A stretch of DNA of 64,000 nucleotides from Subdoligranulum sp. (GTDB lineage: Bacteria; Bacillota; Clostridia; Oscillospirales; Ruminococcaceae), in assembly GCA_004555405.1 (NCBI GenBank), contig SFIE01000002.1, positions 62,001 through 126,000 of the forward strand, read 5' to 3'. This document shows positions 1 to 8,760 of this stretch, piece after piece. Within the stretch, counting starts at the first letter, position 1. Each line of letters starts with the position of its first letter. Position numbers and translations under genes: made by a program. A model generated the notes under the pieces. The model did not search any database, was not told the origin of the DNA, and was given only the letters and a program-made list of their open reading frames with translations.

Positions 1-406
1 TGGTGACGGTGTTGCCCCCGGCCCACAGGCTGAAAGCGGCATAATTGCTGCCGGGGTCCAGCAGCTGCGGGTTCATGGTCACATAATCGTTATCCTGAAA
101 AACCTTCGCGCCTTCCATGGAGGACTCATAGGTCACGGTGGCCACATAGCTGCCTTTTTTCAGGCTGAGCATCGGCGTTCTGGCAAAGGGGCCATAATCC
201 TCGTTGTCGATCATGGTCACGCCGCCGTCCGATAGGATGGCTTTGTCGGAAAGCGCCTCCAGCTCACTGCCGGACAACACAATGGGGGCCTGCACCCGCA
301 TGGCCAGCGCAAAGTGTACCAGCAAAAAGGCCGTTTGGGCCAGCACCAGCACGGCGAACCGGCGGTGTTTTTTCAAAAAATCACAAATTTTAAAAATCAT
401 AGGCAT
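1..406 (-). CDS. N-terminal part of an unknown membrane-anchored protein (runs off the window)
   Basis: Reading the minus strand from an ATG at 406 gives an open frame that continues past base 1, at least 135 codons. An AGGAG box lies 12 bases upstream of this ATG, which favours it over the in-frame ATG at 400. The N-terminus is short and basic (FLKKHRR), then a hydrophobic segment of about 20 residues (roughly residues 17-36) acts as a signal anchor, then a polar, probably extracytoplasmic region begins. I do not recognise the family and the C-terminal part is missing. The following 230 bases before the next gene hold a MITE fragment. Confidence 0.6.
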   Translation of the reverse strand, partial: MPMIFKICDFLKKHRRFAVLVLAQTAFLLVHFALAMRVQAPIVLSGSELEALSDKAILSDGGVTMIDNEDYGPFARTPMLSLKKGSYVATVTYESSMEGAKVFQDNDYVTMNPQLLDPGSNYAAFSLWAGGNTVT

Positions 407-435
407 AGCCGCCAAACACTCCTGTAAAAAAGTTA

Positions 436-536
436 GGGCAATACCGCATAATTCTAAGTGCCGATACGGTGAGCGAGGTGCGGCAGATGCTAAGCCAAAA
501 GCGCAGATAATGCTTTGTGCATTATCGAGCATTTTA
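436..536 (+). repeat. Left-half fragment of the AGGCAA palindromic MITE family
   Basis: The sequence matches the left half of the complete copies at 57529 and 26836: GGGCAATACCGCATAATTC, then the TAAGTGCCGATACGG block, ending in the central GATAATG..CATTATC palindrome. A TA precedes it at 434-435. The right half and its terminal repeat are missing, so this copy is truncated. It lies upstream of both divergent genes. Confidence 0.8.
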
Positions 537-638
537 TAACCAACGGTACCACAAATGCGCCGACTGTGCAAAAGAATCTCCGGCTTGCTCCGGCGGCAAA
601 ACCGGGGTATACTGAAAGCAAAAAGGAGGAATAAGGCC

Positions 639-1124
639 ATGGAAATCGAGCGTAAATGGATGGTGAAGGGTTGGCCCAAAGGGCTGCCGCTGCAGGCAGA
701 ATATGAAATGGAGCAGGGATATTTGAGCGTAAAGCCCACGGTGCGCATTCGGCGCGAAAGCAAGCAGGGCGGAGAAACCGCCTATATCCTGTGCTTTAAA
801 GGCAAAGGCCGCCTGGCCCGGCAGGAGCTGGAAAAAGCGGTGGAGCCGGAATTTTACCAGGGACTGAAAGAGATCATCGGCAAGCCGCTGATCCCCAAAA
901 CGCGCCGGGATTACCGCCTGCCCGATGGCCTGCGCCTGGAGGTGAACCGTGTGGACCGCGGCCAGCCCACCGAGTTTATGTATGCCGAGGTGGAATTCCA
1001 AAGCGAAGCCGAGGCCCTTGCGTGGCAGCCGCCGCAGGAATTGGCGGCCTACCTGAGCAACGAAGTAACGCACCAGCCCGGCCAGAGCATGGGCGCTTAC
1101 TGGACGGCCACCCGGGAAAAATAA
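639..1124 (+). CDS. CYTH domain protein
   Basis: 161 aa. The protein opens with MEIERKWMV, the ExExK signature of the CYTH (CyaB/thiamine triphosphatase) superfamily, whose members bind triphosphorylated substrates with a divalent metal inside a beta-barrel tunnel. Further alternating basic and acidic strands follow (VRIRRE, YILCFKGKGR, TRRDYRL, LEVNRV, AEVEF), as expected for the tunnel. The start at 639 is set by AAGGAGG eight bases upstream; an earlier in-frame start at 555 has no such site. It stands alone and ends at a terminator hairpin. The substrate (inorganic triphosphate, a nucleotide or other) cannot be told from sequence. Confidence 0.85.
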   Translation: MEIERKWMVKGWPKGLPLQAEYEMEQGYLSVKPTVRIRRESKQGGETAYILCFKGKGRLARQELEKAVEPEFYQGLKEIIGKPLIPKTRRDYRLPDGLRLEVNRVDRGQPTEFMYAEVEFQSEAEALAWQPPQELAAYLSNEVTHQPGQSMGAYWTATREK

Positions 1125-1179
1125 AAAGAGCCTGTACAGTGGGGCGGTTCACGGATACCCCCTGTACAGGCTCTTTTTG
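1124..1179. terminator. Bidirectional intrinsic terminator
   Basis: The arms AAAAGAGCCTGTACAG and CTGTACAGGCTCTTTT form a 16 bp perfect stem flanked by A and T runs on both sides. It can end both the CYTH gene and the convergent leucine-rich-repeat gene. Confidence 0.85.
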
Positions 1180-1214
1180 GTAAAGGCACCGCTGCGGCGG
1201 CAGCTGCCTTACAC

Positions 1215-2210
1215 TTAAAAATCAAAATCATAGCGCTTGGCGGCAGGTGCGGCGGGCGCAGCAAAGCGCAGCAACAGGGCGGCGGCCTGAGGCTGGTTTT
1301 GCCTGGCGGCCAACTCAGCGGCACGGCCCAGCGCCTCGCCGCACAGCAGGGCCTCACGGCACACGAATTCCAGCGCAGGCAGCGCCTGTTCGGCCAGCAG
1401 CCACGCGGCCAGCACATCGGCGTGCCTGCGGCAGGCAGCGCGGTAGCTCTCGGCGCAGGCGCTGCTCAGCCCGGCGGGAAAGCGCAGGCGGGAAAGTGCA
1501 ATGCGGCACAGGGTTTCCGGGGTTTCCAGTGCTTCGGCACGGGCAAAACAGGCATCGTATTCCGCAAAATGCACCTCGCCCGAAAGCCCGAAGCACTGTC
1601 GGAACAGATACCCCGCGCCCTGAAATTCGTGCATGAAAATATGTGCGGGGCCGTTTTCGGGGTGATCGTCGGAATATTCGGGAAAAAACAGCTGCGCTGC
1701 GGGCGGCTCGCCCATAAACTGCGCTGTGATGGGGGCGGTGATGCTGGCCAGCACCTTGCCAAGGCCCGTGGCCTCACCGGGTCGGGCGCACACTGTGAGG
1801 GTTTGCAGCGCAAAGCAGTTGGTAAAGCAGTCGCTGCCCACGCGCCGCAGCGCCGCGCCGAACGAAAGCGTTTGCAGTGCGCGGCAATTATAAAAAGCGG
1901 CGTTATTCAGCTGCTGCACCCCGGCGGGCAAGGATATGTTCTGCACAAAGCTTCCGGCTATTTCGGGCAGGGCCAATGCGGCCAGCGCCTGTGCGGTATC
2001 GGAAAATTCGCGCGTTGCGCTGCCCATGGTGGCAAACACAGGCCCCGAAACGCCGCGCAGCACAGGCGCAAAGCAATAGGGGCCGATCTCGGCTACAGTG
2101 TGCCCGGCCAGCGCCTGGGGCAGCACAGGGCAGGGCGTTTCGCCCAGCACGCGCACCAGCCGCGCCCCTTCCGAGGCGGGCTGCCAAAGGCAGCAAAGCT
2201 GCAGATCCAT
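1215..2210 (-). CDS. BspA-type leucine-rich repeat protein
   Basis: 331 aa. Residues about 95-135 carry repeats of the LRR_5/BspA type (LNNAAFYNCRALQTLSF, VGSDCFTNCFALQTLTV), in which a pattern like IG..AF..C..L..L recurs. The C-terminal third is alanine-rich and helical (AAELAARQNQPQAAALLL). No signal peptide or sorting signal is visible, so unlike many BspA proteins it looks cytoplasmic. AAAGGAG lies eight bases before the ATG. It follows the glnS terminator and is probably transcribed alone. The role is unknown; LRR_5 domains usually mediate protein interactions. Confidence 0.75.
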   Translation of the reverse strand: MDLQLCCLWQPASEGARLVRVLGETPCPVLPQALAGHTVAEIGPYCFAPVLRGVSGPVFATMGSATREFSDTAQALAALALPEIAGSFVQNISLPAGVQQLNNAAFYNCRALQTLSFGAALRRVGSDCFTNCFALQTLTVCARPGEATGLGKVLASITAPITAQFMGEPPAAQLFFPEYSDDHPENGPAHIFMHEFQGAGYLFRQCFGLSGEVHFAEYDACFARAEALETPETLCRIALSRLRFPAGLSSACAESYRAACRRHADVLAAWLLAEQALPALEFVCREALLCGEALGRAAELAARQNQPQAAALLLRFAAPAAPAAKRYDFDF

Positions 2211-2244
2211 GCAGAACTCCTTTCTACGCGATGGAGAAAACCGG

Positions 2245-2280
2245 CAAAAACGCCGCAGCCGGTTTTTCGGCTGCGGCGCA
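2245..2280 (-). terminator. glnS terminator
   Basis: On the minus strand CGCCGCAGCC, a short A-rich loop and GGCTGCGGCG are followed by TTTTTG. It lies just after the glnS stop and before the leucine-rich-repeat gene. Confidence 0.85.
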
Positions 2281-2288
2281 TGAGAAAA

Positions 2289-3956
2289 TTATTTGTTTTC
2301 GCCGGGCTTATAGCTGGTTTTCAGCGGAATGGTGCGGTTGAACACACCGGGGTTTTTGCTGTCGGGCGTAAAGTAGCCCATGCGCACAAACTGGAAGTGA
2401 TCGCCCGGTTTGGCCTCGGCCAGGCATTCCTCCAGCTTGCAGTGCTGGTTCACGATCAGGCTGGCAGGGTCAAGGTAATCGTTGTAATGCTCGCTGGGCA
2501 CAGCGTTCATGTTGGCCTCGGTGAACAGGTTGCCGTACAGGCGGCACTCGGCATCCACACAGTGTGCGGCGCTTACCCAGTGAATGGTGCCGCGCACCTT
2601 GCGGCCGTCGGCAGGATTGCCGTTGCCGGTTTCCAGATCGGCGGTGGCGTGGATCACGGTCACATTGCCGTTTTCGTCTTTTTCCACACTGCTGCAGCGC
2701 ACCAGATAAGCGCTCATCAGGCGCACTTCGTTGCCAATGTACAGGCGCTTGAACTTGGGAGGGGGCACCTCAAAAAAGTCGCTTCGGTCGATCCACAGCT
2801 CCTTGGTAAAGGCAACCTTGCGGGTGGTGGTGTCACCGGCTTCCTTGTTGGGGTTGTTGGCAACATCAAAATACTCCACCTGATCCTCGGGGTAGTTGTC
2901 GATCACAAGCTTTACGGGGTCCAGCACGGCAATACGGCGCTGGGCGCTTACATCCAGCTCGGCGCGCAGGCAAGCCTCCAGCTGGCGCACATCGATCAGA
3001 TTGTCGGCCTTGGCCACACCGGCTTCACGCACAAATGTGAAAATGCTGGTGGGGGTGTAGCCGCGGCGGCGCAGGCCGCACAGGGTGGGCATACGGGGGT
3101 CATCCCAGCCGTCCACGATGCCCTGCTCTACCAGGCTGCGCAGATAGCGCTTGCTCATAACGGTGTTGGTAATGTTCAGGCGGGCAAATTCGCGCTGCTT
3201 GGGGAAGCTGCCGCCCACGGTGTTCTGGATCACCCAGTCATACAGGGGGCGGTGGTTTTCAAATTCCAGACTGCACATACTGTGGGTGATGCCCTCGGTG
3301 GCATCCTGAATGGGATGTGCATAGTCATACAGGGGGTAAATGCACCACTTATCGCCCTGACGATGATGCGTTGCACGCATGATGCGGTAAATGGTCGGGT
3401 CACGCATATTCATGTTGGGGCTGGCCAGATCGATCTTGGCACGCAGGGTGCGGCTGCCGTCAGGGAATTCACCGGCGCGCATACGGCGGAACAGATCCAG
3501 GTTTTCCTCGGGCGTGCGGTCACGATAAGGGCTGGGGCGGCTGGGCTTGCCGGCATCATCGCCGCGGTAAGCACGGGCCTCTTCACGGCTCAGATCGTCC
3601 ACATAAGCCTTGCCTGCCATGATCAGCTTTTCGGCGTAGTCGTAGCAGATATCAAAATAGTCGCTGCCGTAAAATACACCGCCGTTGGGGTCAGCCCCCA
3701 GCCAGTGCAGATCCTCCTGAATGCTGTCTACAAACTCCATGTCCTCGTGGCTGGGGTTGGTATCGTCCATACGCAGGTTGAACTTGCCACCGTATTGCTT
3801 GGCAATGCTCCAGTTGATGTAAATGGCCTTGGCACTGCCAATGTGCAGATAGCCGTTGGGCTCAGGCGGAAAACGAGTGTGAATTTCTTTCACAGCACCC
3901 GCAGCCAGATCGGCATCAATGATCTCCGTTAAAAAGTTGGTGTTTTTCTCTTCCAT
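2289..3956 (-). CDS. glnS: Glutaminyl-tRNA synthetase
   Basis: 555 aa, the normal length for bacterial GlnRS. It charges tRNA-Gln with glutamine using ATP in the cytoplasm. The class I signature PPEPNGYLHIG is at residues 30-40 (HIGH motif) and the KMSKS equivalent VMSKR is at 266-270. The active-site stretch LRMDDTNPSHED and the C-terminal anticodon-binding beta-barrels fit GlnRS rather than GluRS, and a separate gltX is present at 47 kb. A GAGGAG site precedes the ATG. Presence of GlnRS means tRNA-Gln (a gene for which is at 57.4 kb) can be charged directly. It is monocistronic, with its own terminator and a candidate promoter upstream. Confidence 0.97.
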   Translation of the reverse strand: MEEKNTNFLTEIIDADLAAGAVKEIHTRFPPEPNGYLHIGSAKAIYINWSIAKQYGGKFNLRMDDTNPSHEDMEFVDSIQEDLHWLGADPNGGVFYGSDYFDICYDYAEKLIMAGKAYVDDLSREEARAYRGDDAGKPSRPSPYRDRTPEENLDLFRRMRAGEFPDGSRTLRAKIDLASPNMNMRDPTIYRIMRATHHRQGDKWCIYPLYDYAHPIQDATEGITHSMCSLEFENHRPLYDWVIQNTVGGSFPKQREFARLNITNTVMSKRYLRSLVEQGIVDGWDDPRMPTLCGLRRRGYTPTSIFTFVREAGVAKADNLIDVRQLEACLRAELDVSAQRRIAVLDPVKLVIDNYPEDQVEYFDVANNPNKEAGDTTTRKVAFTKELWIDRSDFFEVPPPKFKRLYIGNEVRLMSAYLVRCSSVEKDENGNVTVIHATADLETGNGNPADGRKVRGTIHWVSAAHCVDAECRLYGNLFTEANMNAVPSEHYNDYLDPASLIVNQHCKLEECLAEAKPGDHFQFVRMGYFTPDSKNPGVFNRTIPLKTSYKPGENK

Positions 3957-4031
3957 GGGGCATTCTCCTCACTTGACACGGACTGCGCGGCGGCAAAATG
4001 CAGCGGCAGCCGGAACAAATATAATACCTAT

Positions 4032-4060
4032 AGTGTACTATGTTCGGTACATTTTTTCAA
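4032..4060 (-). promoter_or_regulatory. Candidate sigma-A promoter for glnS
   Basis: On the minus strand TTGAAA (4060-4055), a 17-base spacer and TACACT (4037-4032) lie about 75 bases before the glnS start. Confidence 0.5.
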
Positions 4061-4245
4061 GAAAAAAATGCGCGCGAAAATGCGCGAGCCACCGGGAAGA
4101 AAAAATGCAGAAAACGGGAGCGAAAAATGAATTGACAAAAGTTACAAAAGTGGTAAGCTATGTTCAAAGAATGTTCAAATTTTTCTGTTAAAATTAAACA
4201 ATTCCATTTTTTCCAGACGATTTCATTTAAATGTAAAATGACACA

Positions 4246-4301
4246 GTGCAATCTGTTTGTGCAATCTGTACTATTGAAACGGCTGAAATTTGTGATAAAA
4301 T
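4246..4301 (+). promoter_or_regulatory. Candidate promoter with tandem 11-bp direct repeats
   Basis: TTGAAA (4274-4279), 16 bases and TAAAAT (4296-4301) form a plausible sigma-A promoter for the activase operon. GTGCAATCTGT occurs twice (4246-4256 and 4259-4269), with a 13-base period, directly before the -35 box. Another TTGACA lies further upstream near 4133. The 446 bases between glnS and this operon are AT-rich and contain no convincing gene. Confidence 0.55.
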
Positions 4302-4349
4302 GATAAGCGGTGTACGATTGCCATTTACTATTTAAATAGGAAATAGGAA

Positions 4350-4383
4350 TTTTCCTGGGCGTTTTCAAGAACGCCCAGGAAAA
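4350..4383 (+). promoter_or_regulatory. Perfect 14-bp hairpin next to the ribosome binding site
   Basis: TTTTCCTGGGCGTT and AACGCCCAGGAAAA pair perfectly around a TTCAAG loop. The hairpin ends a few bases before the AGAGAGG ribosome site of the gene at 4403. No T-run follows, so it looks like a leader element (mRNA stabiliser or translational control) rather than a simple terminator. Confidence 0.6.
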
Positions 4384-4402
4384 TCAAAGAGAGGTTTATT
4401 CT

Positions 4403-7333
4403 ATGAGAGTCGGTTTAGATATCGGTTCTACCACCATCAAGTGTGTAGTGCTGAACGAAAACGACGGTATTTTGTACAGTACATACGAACGACATTTCAG
4501 CCATATTCTGGAAAAGGCCAAAGAGCTTTTGCAGCGTGTGGAAAAGGAATATATTCAGGGGCAGGTTGTCAAGCTGGCCATTTCCGGCTCGGCGGGTATG
4601 GGCCTGGCCGAAAGCTGCGGCGTGCCCTTTGTGCAGGAAGTGTTTGCCACCCGCGTGGCCGTGAACAAGCTGGTGCCCGGCACAGACTGCGTGATCGAGC
4701 TGGGCGGCGAGGATGCCAAAATCCTGTTTCTCACCAACGGCACCGAAGTGCGCATGAACGGCAGCTGCGCAGGCGGCACGGGCGCTTTTATTGACCAAAT
4801 GGCCACCCTGCTGAAAATGAGCGCCGAGGAAATGGACAAGGCTGCCCAAAAGGCAGAGCGCACCTACACCATCGCCAGCCGCTGCGGCGTGTTTGCCAAA
4901 AGCGATATCCAGCCGCTGATCAATCAGGGCGCACGCCCCGAGGATGTGGCTGCTTCGATTTATAAAGCCGTGGTAAACCAGACCATTGCCGGCCTGGCAC
5001 AGGGCCGCCCCATTCGGGGCAAGGTGCTGTATCTGGGCGGGCCGCTCACCTTCAGCACGGTTTTGCGCCAAAGCTTTGACGAAGCGCTGAACACCACCGG
5101 CATTTGCCCCGAAAACAGCCTTTTGTTTGTGGCCATGGGCGCCGCCATGTATTCCGACCAGCGCTTTACGCTGGGCGATGTGGTGCAAAGGCTGGAAAAC
5201 TATAGCGGCAAGGCCACCTATGCCAGCCAGCCGCCTTTGTTTAAAAATCAGCAGGAATACGAAGAATTCCACGCTCGCCATGAAAAGGCCAGCGTGCCCC
5301 GCGCTGCCTTTGACGAAAACTGCGGCCCGGTGCATATTGGCATCGACAGCGGCTCTACCACCATTAAAATGGTGGTGATCAACGAAAAGAAAGAGGTGCT
5401 TTTCAGCAGCTATCAGCCCAACCTTGGCAACCCGCTGCCGCTGATCCGCGATGTGATCCAGAATTTGTATCAGGAGCATCCCGGGCTGGTGATCGCCAGC
5501 GTGACCACCACCGGCTACGGCGAGGAGCTTGTGAAAGAAGCATTGGAATGCGATTTCAGTCTGGTGGAAACCGTGGCGCACTTTACGGCAGCCAAATATT
5601 TTATGCCGGATGTGGATTTTATCATCGACATCGGCGGCCAGGATATGAAGTGCTTCAAAATTGAGGATGGCGCCATCAGCAACATCTTTTTGAACGAAGC
5701 CTGCTCCAGCGGCTGCGGCAGCTTTCTGCAAACCTTTGCACAGGCACTGGGCTATGATGTAAAGGAATTCGCCAAGCTGGGCCTGTTTGCTGACCGCCCG
5801 GTGGATTTGGGCAGCCGCTGCACCGTGTTTATGAACTCCAGCGTAAAGCAGGCCCAAAAGGACGGCGCTTCGGTGGAAAACATCAGTGCGGGCCTTTCCA
5901 TCAGCGTGGTGAAAAACGCTTTGTACAAGGTGATCCGCGCCAGCAGCCCCGAAGAGCTGGGCCGCAAGATCGTGGTGCAGGGCGGCACCTTCTATAACGA
6001 GGCCGTGCTGCGCGCCTTTGAAAAAGAAATGGGCGTAGAGGTGATCCGCCCGGATATTGCGGGCCTGATGGGCGCTTACGGCGCGGCACTGTACGGCCAA
6101 AAGCAGGCCGAGCCCGGCCGCCGCAGCACACTGCTTACCCCTGCGCAGCTGCGCGCCTTTAAGCAGGAGGTGCGCAATGTCAAGTGCAACGGCTGCGGCA
6201 ACAACTGCCAGCTGACCATCAGCAACTTTGCACGCGGCAAGCGCTATATCAGCGGCAACCGCTGCGAACGCCCCGTTACCGGCAAGGCCGGAAACGACGA
6301 TCTGAATCTGTATGATTACAAGCTCAAGCTTTTGCGCCGCTACAAGCCCATGGGCGGCAGCCGGGGCCATATCGGCATTCCCATGTGCCTGAATATGTAC
6401 GAACTGTTCCCGTTCTGGTTTACCTTCTTCAGCAAGCTGGGCTTTGCGGTGCACACAAGCCCCGAATCCAGCCGCGGGCTGTATCTGGCGGGGCAGGGCA
6501 CGATCCCCAGCGATACGGTGTGCTTCCCGGCCAAAATGGCGCACGGGCATATCCATGCCCTCAGCCAGATGGGGCTGGATGCCATTTTCTACCCCTGCAT
6601 GAGCTATAACATTGATGAGCATCTGGGGGATAACCACTACAACTGCCCGGTGGTGGCCTATTACCCCGAAACCATCGCAGGCAACTGCCCCGAGCTGAAA
6701 AACACAAAATTCATCTATGATTATGTAGGCATTCATCGCCCTCACGATTTTGTGTATAAAATGACCGAGATCCTGAATAAGTATTTTCCGGGCATTCCCA
6801 AAACGCTGGTGCAAACGGCATCCAACGAGGCCTATATGGAATACGACCGCCACATGGCGCAGATCCGTGCCAAGGGCGAGCAGATCATTGAGCAGGCCCG
6901 CAAGGAGGGCAAGCGCATCATCGTGCTGGCGGGCCGCCCCTATCATGTGGACCCCGAGGTGAACCACGGCATCGACAAGCTGATCACCCGCCACGGCGCT
7001 GCGGTGATCACCGAGGACTCCATCAGCGAGCGGGCAGGGCTGGTGCACACCAGTGTGCTGAACCAGTGGACCTATCACAGCCGCCTGTATGCCGCTGCCA
7101 AATATTGCACCACCCAGCCGGATATGGACCTTGTGCAGCTGGTCAGCTTTGGCTGCGGGCTGGATGCCATTACCACAGACGAGACCCGCGAGATCCTGCA
7201 GGCGGGCGGCAAGCTTTATACCCAGCTCAAGATCGACGAGATCACCAATCTGGGCGCGGTGAATATTCGCCTGCGCAGCCTTTTTGCCGCATTGGACGAA
7301 AAGGATGAGCTGCGCCGGAAGGGAGAGTGCTGA
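4403..7333 (+). CDS. Acyl-CoA dehydratase activase-type protein (two ATPase domains plus DUF2229)
   Basis: 976 aa. Two BadF/BadG/BcrA/BcrD ATPase domains lie in tandem: the first begins MRVGLDIGSTTIK, the second near residue 310 with IGIDSGSTTIK. Each has the cysteine loop that holds the bridging 4Fe-4S cluster in 2-hydroxyglutaryl-CoA dehydratase activators (NGSCAGGTGAF near 120, CSSGCGSF near 433). A CNGCGNNC cluster near residue 593 starts the DUF2229/COG3580 part. The family uses ATP to push low-potential electrons onto a partner iron-sulfur protein. In many Clostridia this protein and the next are one fused chain of about 1400 aa; here they are two genes 4 bases apart. The true substrate is unknown. 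Confidence 0.85.
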   Translation: MRVGLDIGSTTIKCVVLNENDGILYSTYERHFSHILEKAKELLQRVEKEYIQGQVVKLAISGSAGMGLAESCGVPFVQEVFATRVAVNKLVPGTDCVIELGGEDAKILFLTNGTEVRMNGSCAGGTGAFIDQMATLLKMSAEEMDKAAQKAERTYTIASRCGVFAKSDIQPLINQGARPEDVAASIYKAVVNQTIAGLAQGRPIRGKVLYLGGPLTFSTVLRQSFDEALNTTGICPENSLLFVAMGAAMYSDQRFTLGDVVQRLENYSGKATYASQPPLFKNQQEYEEFHARHEKASVPRAAFDENCGPVHIGIDSGSTTIKMVVINEKKEVLFSSYQPNLGNPLPLIRDVIQNLYQEHPGLVIASVTTTGYGEELVKEALECDFSLVETVAHFTAAKYFMPDVDFIIDIGGQDMKCFKIEDGAISNIFLNEACSSGCGSFLQTFAQALGYDVKEFAKLGLFADRPVDLGSRCTVFMNSSVKQAQKDGASVENISAGLSISVVKNALYKVIRASSPEELGRKIVVQGGTFYNEAVLRAFEKEMGVEVIRPDIAGLMGAYGAALYGQKQAEPGRRSTLLTPAQLRAFKQEVRNVKCNGCGNNCQLTISNFARGKRYISGNRCERPVTGKAGNDDLNLYDYKLKLLRRYKPMGGSRGHIGIPMCLNMYELFPFWFTFFSKLGFAVHTSPESSRGLYLAGQGTIPSDTVCFPAKMAHGHIHALSQMGLDAIFYPCMSYNIDEHLGDNHYNCPVVAYYPETIAGNCPELKNTKFIYDYVGIHRPHDFVYKMTEILNKYFPGIPKTLVQTASNEAYMEYDRHMAQIRAKGEQIIEQARKEGKRIIVLAGRPYHVDPEVNHGIDKLITRHGAAVITEDSISERAGLVHTSVLNQWTYHSRLYAAAKYCTTQPDMDLVQLVSFGCGLDAITTDETREILQAGGKLYTQLKIDEITNLGAVNIRLRSLFAALDEKDELRRKGEC

Positions 7334-7337
7334 ACCC

Positions 7338-8675
7338 ATGGAATACAATTATCCCAAGTTCACCAAGGAAATGAAGCAGACCCACACCATCCTGATCCCC
7401 AACATGGCCATTCTGCAGTTCCGCATTTTAAAGGCGGCGCTGGAAAAAGAAGGCTATAAAGTGGAGATTCTGAACAACTGCGGCAGCGAAGTGGCGCAGC
7501 TGGGGTTAAAATATGTTCACAACGACACCTGCTATCCGGCCCTTTTGGTGATCGGCCAGTTTTTGGATGCACTGAACAGCGGCAGGTATGATCTGGACCG
7601 CACGGCGCTGCTGATCACCCAAACCGGCGGCGGCTGCCGTGCCAGCAACTATATCCATTTGCTGCGCAAGGCACTGGTGAAGGCGGGCTATCCGCAGGTG
7701 CCCGTGGCAAGCCTGAATTTTTCCGGCCTGGAAAAAGACAGCGGCTTTAAGCTCACGCTCAAGCTGGCCCGCAAGGCCCTGGCCAGCGTTTTCTACGGCG
7801 ATCTGATCATGGCGCTGCGCAACCAGTGCAAGCCCTACGAGGTGCATGAGGGCGACACACTGGCCATGACCGAAAAGTGGATCGCAGCCTGCCAGAAATG
7901 GATGAAGGCCGACTGCAACTATTCTGCGCGGGACATGAAAAAGCAGTTCCCTGTGATCTGCCGTGATTTTGCTTCGATCCCGCTGAACCGTGTGCCCAAG
8001 GTAAAGGTGGGCATCGTGGGCGAAATTTATGTAAAATACAGCCCTCTTGGCAACAACGAGCTGGAAAAGTTTTTGGAATCGGAAGACTGCGAAGTGAATA
8101 TGCCCGGCCTGATGGGCTTTTTGGAGTACTGCATTTTCAACATGGGCGAGGATGTAACGCTGTACGGCGGCAAGGCAAACACCCGCAGGGTGATGAACCT
8201 GCTGCTGCGCTATCTGGACGGCATTGAGATCGCCGCCGGCAAGGCGCTTTCGGAAAACGGCTTCCATGCGCCCGCCCGCTTTGCCGTGCTGAAAACCCTG
8301 CCGGAAGGCGTGATCGGCATGGGGGCCAAAATGGGCGAGGGCTGGCTGCTGACCGCCGAAATGATCGAGCTGATCGAGAGCGGCTACGAAAACATTGTGT
8401 GCGCACAGCCCTTTGGCTGCCTGCCCAACCATGTGGTGGGCAAGGGCATGGTGAACCGCCTGCGCGCCATGCACCCCACCTCTAATATTACCCCCATTGA
8501 CTATGATCCCAGCGCCACCCGGGTGAATCAGGAAAACCGCATCAAGCTGATGCTGTCGGTGGCGCGCGAGCGCCTGCAGCAAAAAAATGCCCCGGTGCAG
8601 CCCATGGAGCTGTACGGCGAAACGCCCCGCGTGGAGCATCACATTCCCGATGCCATGGCGGGCAGCGCACTGTAA
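7338..8675 (+). CDS. 2-hydroxyacyl-CoA dehydratase-like / COG3581 protein
   Basis: 445 aa. It corresponds to the C-terminal part (COG3581) of the fused activase-dehydratase proteins. Conserved pieces are the N-terminal PNMAILQFR and NCGSEVAQLGLKYVHNDTCYPA, with cysteines suited to Fe-S binding, a QTGGGCRASNY motif and a C-terminal QPFGCLPNH. The start at 7338 follows GGGAGAG and lies 4 bases after the upstream stop; an overlapping start at 7284 is less likely. It is cotranscribed with the activase and is presumably its redox partner, similar to double-cubane cluster proteins. Whether it dehydrates an acyl-CoA or reduces another small molecule cannot be decided from sequence. Confidence 0.8.
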   Translation: MEYNYPKFTKEMKQTHTILIPNMAILQFRILKAALEKEGYKVEILNNCGSEVAQLGLKYVHNDTCYPALLVIGQFLDALNSGRYDLDRTALLITQTGGGCRASNYIHLLRKALVKAGYPQVPVASLNFSGLEKDSGFKLTLKLARKALASVFYGDLIMALRNQCKPYEVHEGDTLAMTEKWIAACQKWMKADCNYSARDMKKQFPVICRDFASIPLNRVPKVKVGIVGEIYVKYSPLGNNELEKFLESEDCEVNMPGLMGFLEYCIFNMGEDVTLYGGKANTRRVMNLLLRYLDGIEIAAGKALSENGFHAPARFAVLKTLPEGVIGMGAKMGEGWLLTAEMIELIESGYENIVCAQPFGCLPNHVVGKGMVNRLRAMHPTSNITPIDYDPSATRVNQENRIKLMLSVARERLQQKNAPVQPMELYGETPRVEHHIPDAMAGSAL

Positions 8676-8760
8676 ATGTGCCTGCCGGGGGGACTGAAAA
8701 CAGATTTTTTGCACAAAATAACAGCGACCATATCAAACAAAACAATAGAATTGAGGATTT

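Noticed and set aside
1299..3932. An 877-codon open frame on the plus strand, antisense to the LRR gene and glnS
   Set aside because: It is the mirror of two well-supported genes. High GC with G/C-ending codons removes stop codons on the opposite strand; the translation shows no domain and has no ribosome site.
4057..4368. A 103-codon minus-strand frame in the glnS-activase gap
   Set aside because: It covers the promoter, direct repeats and hairpin, has no ribosome site and an unusual composition.
4415..7348. A 977-codon open frame fully antisense to the activase gene
   Set aside because: Same cause; composition is rich in His, Ala and Gly as expected for an antisense shadow, while the plus strand carries clear family motifs.
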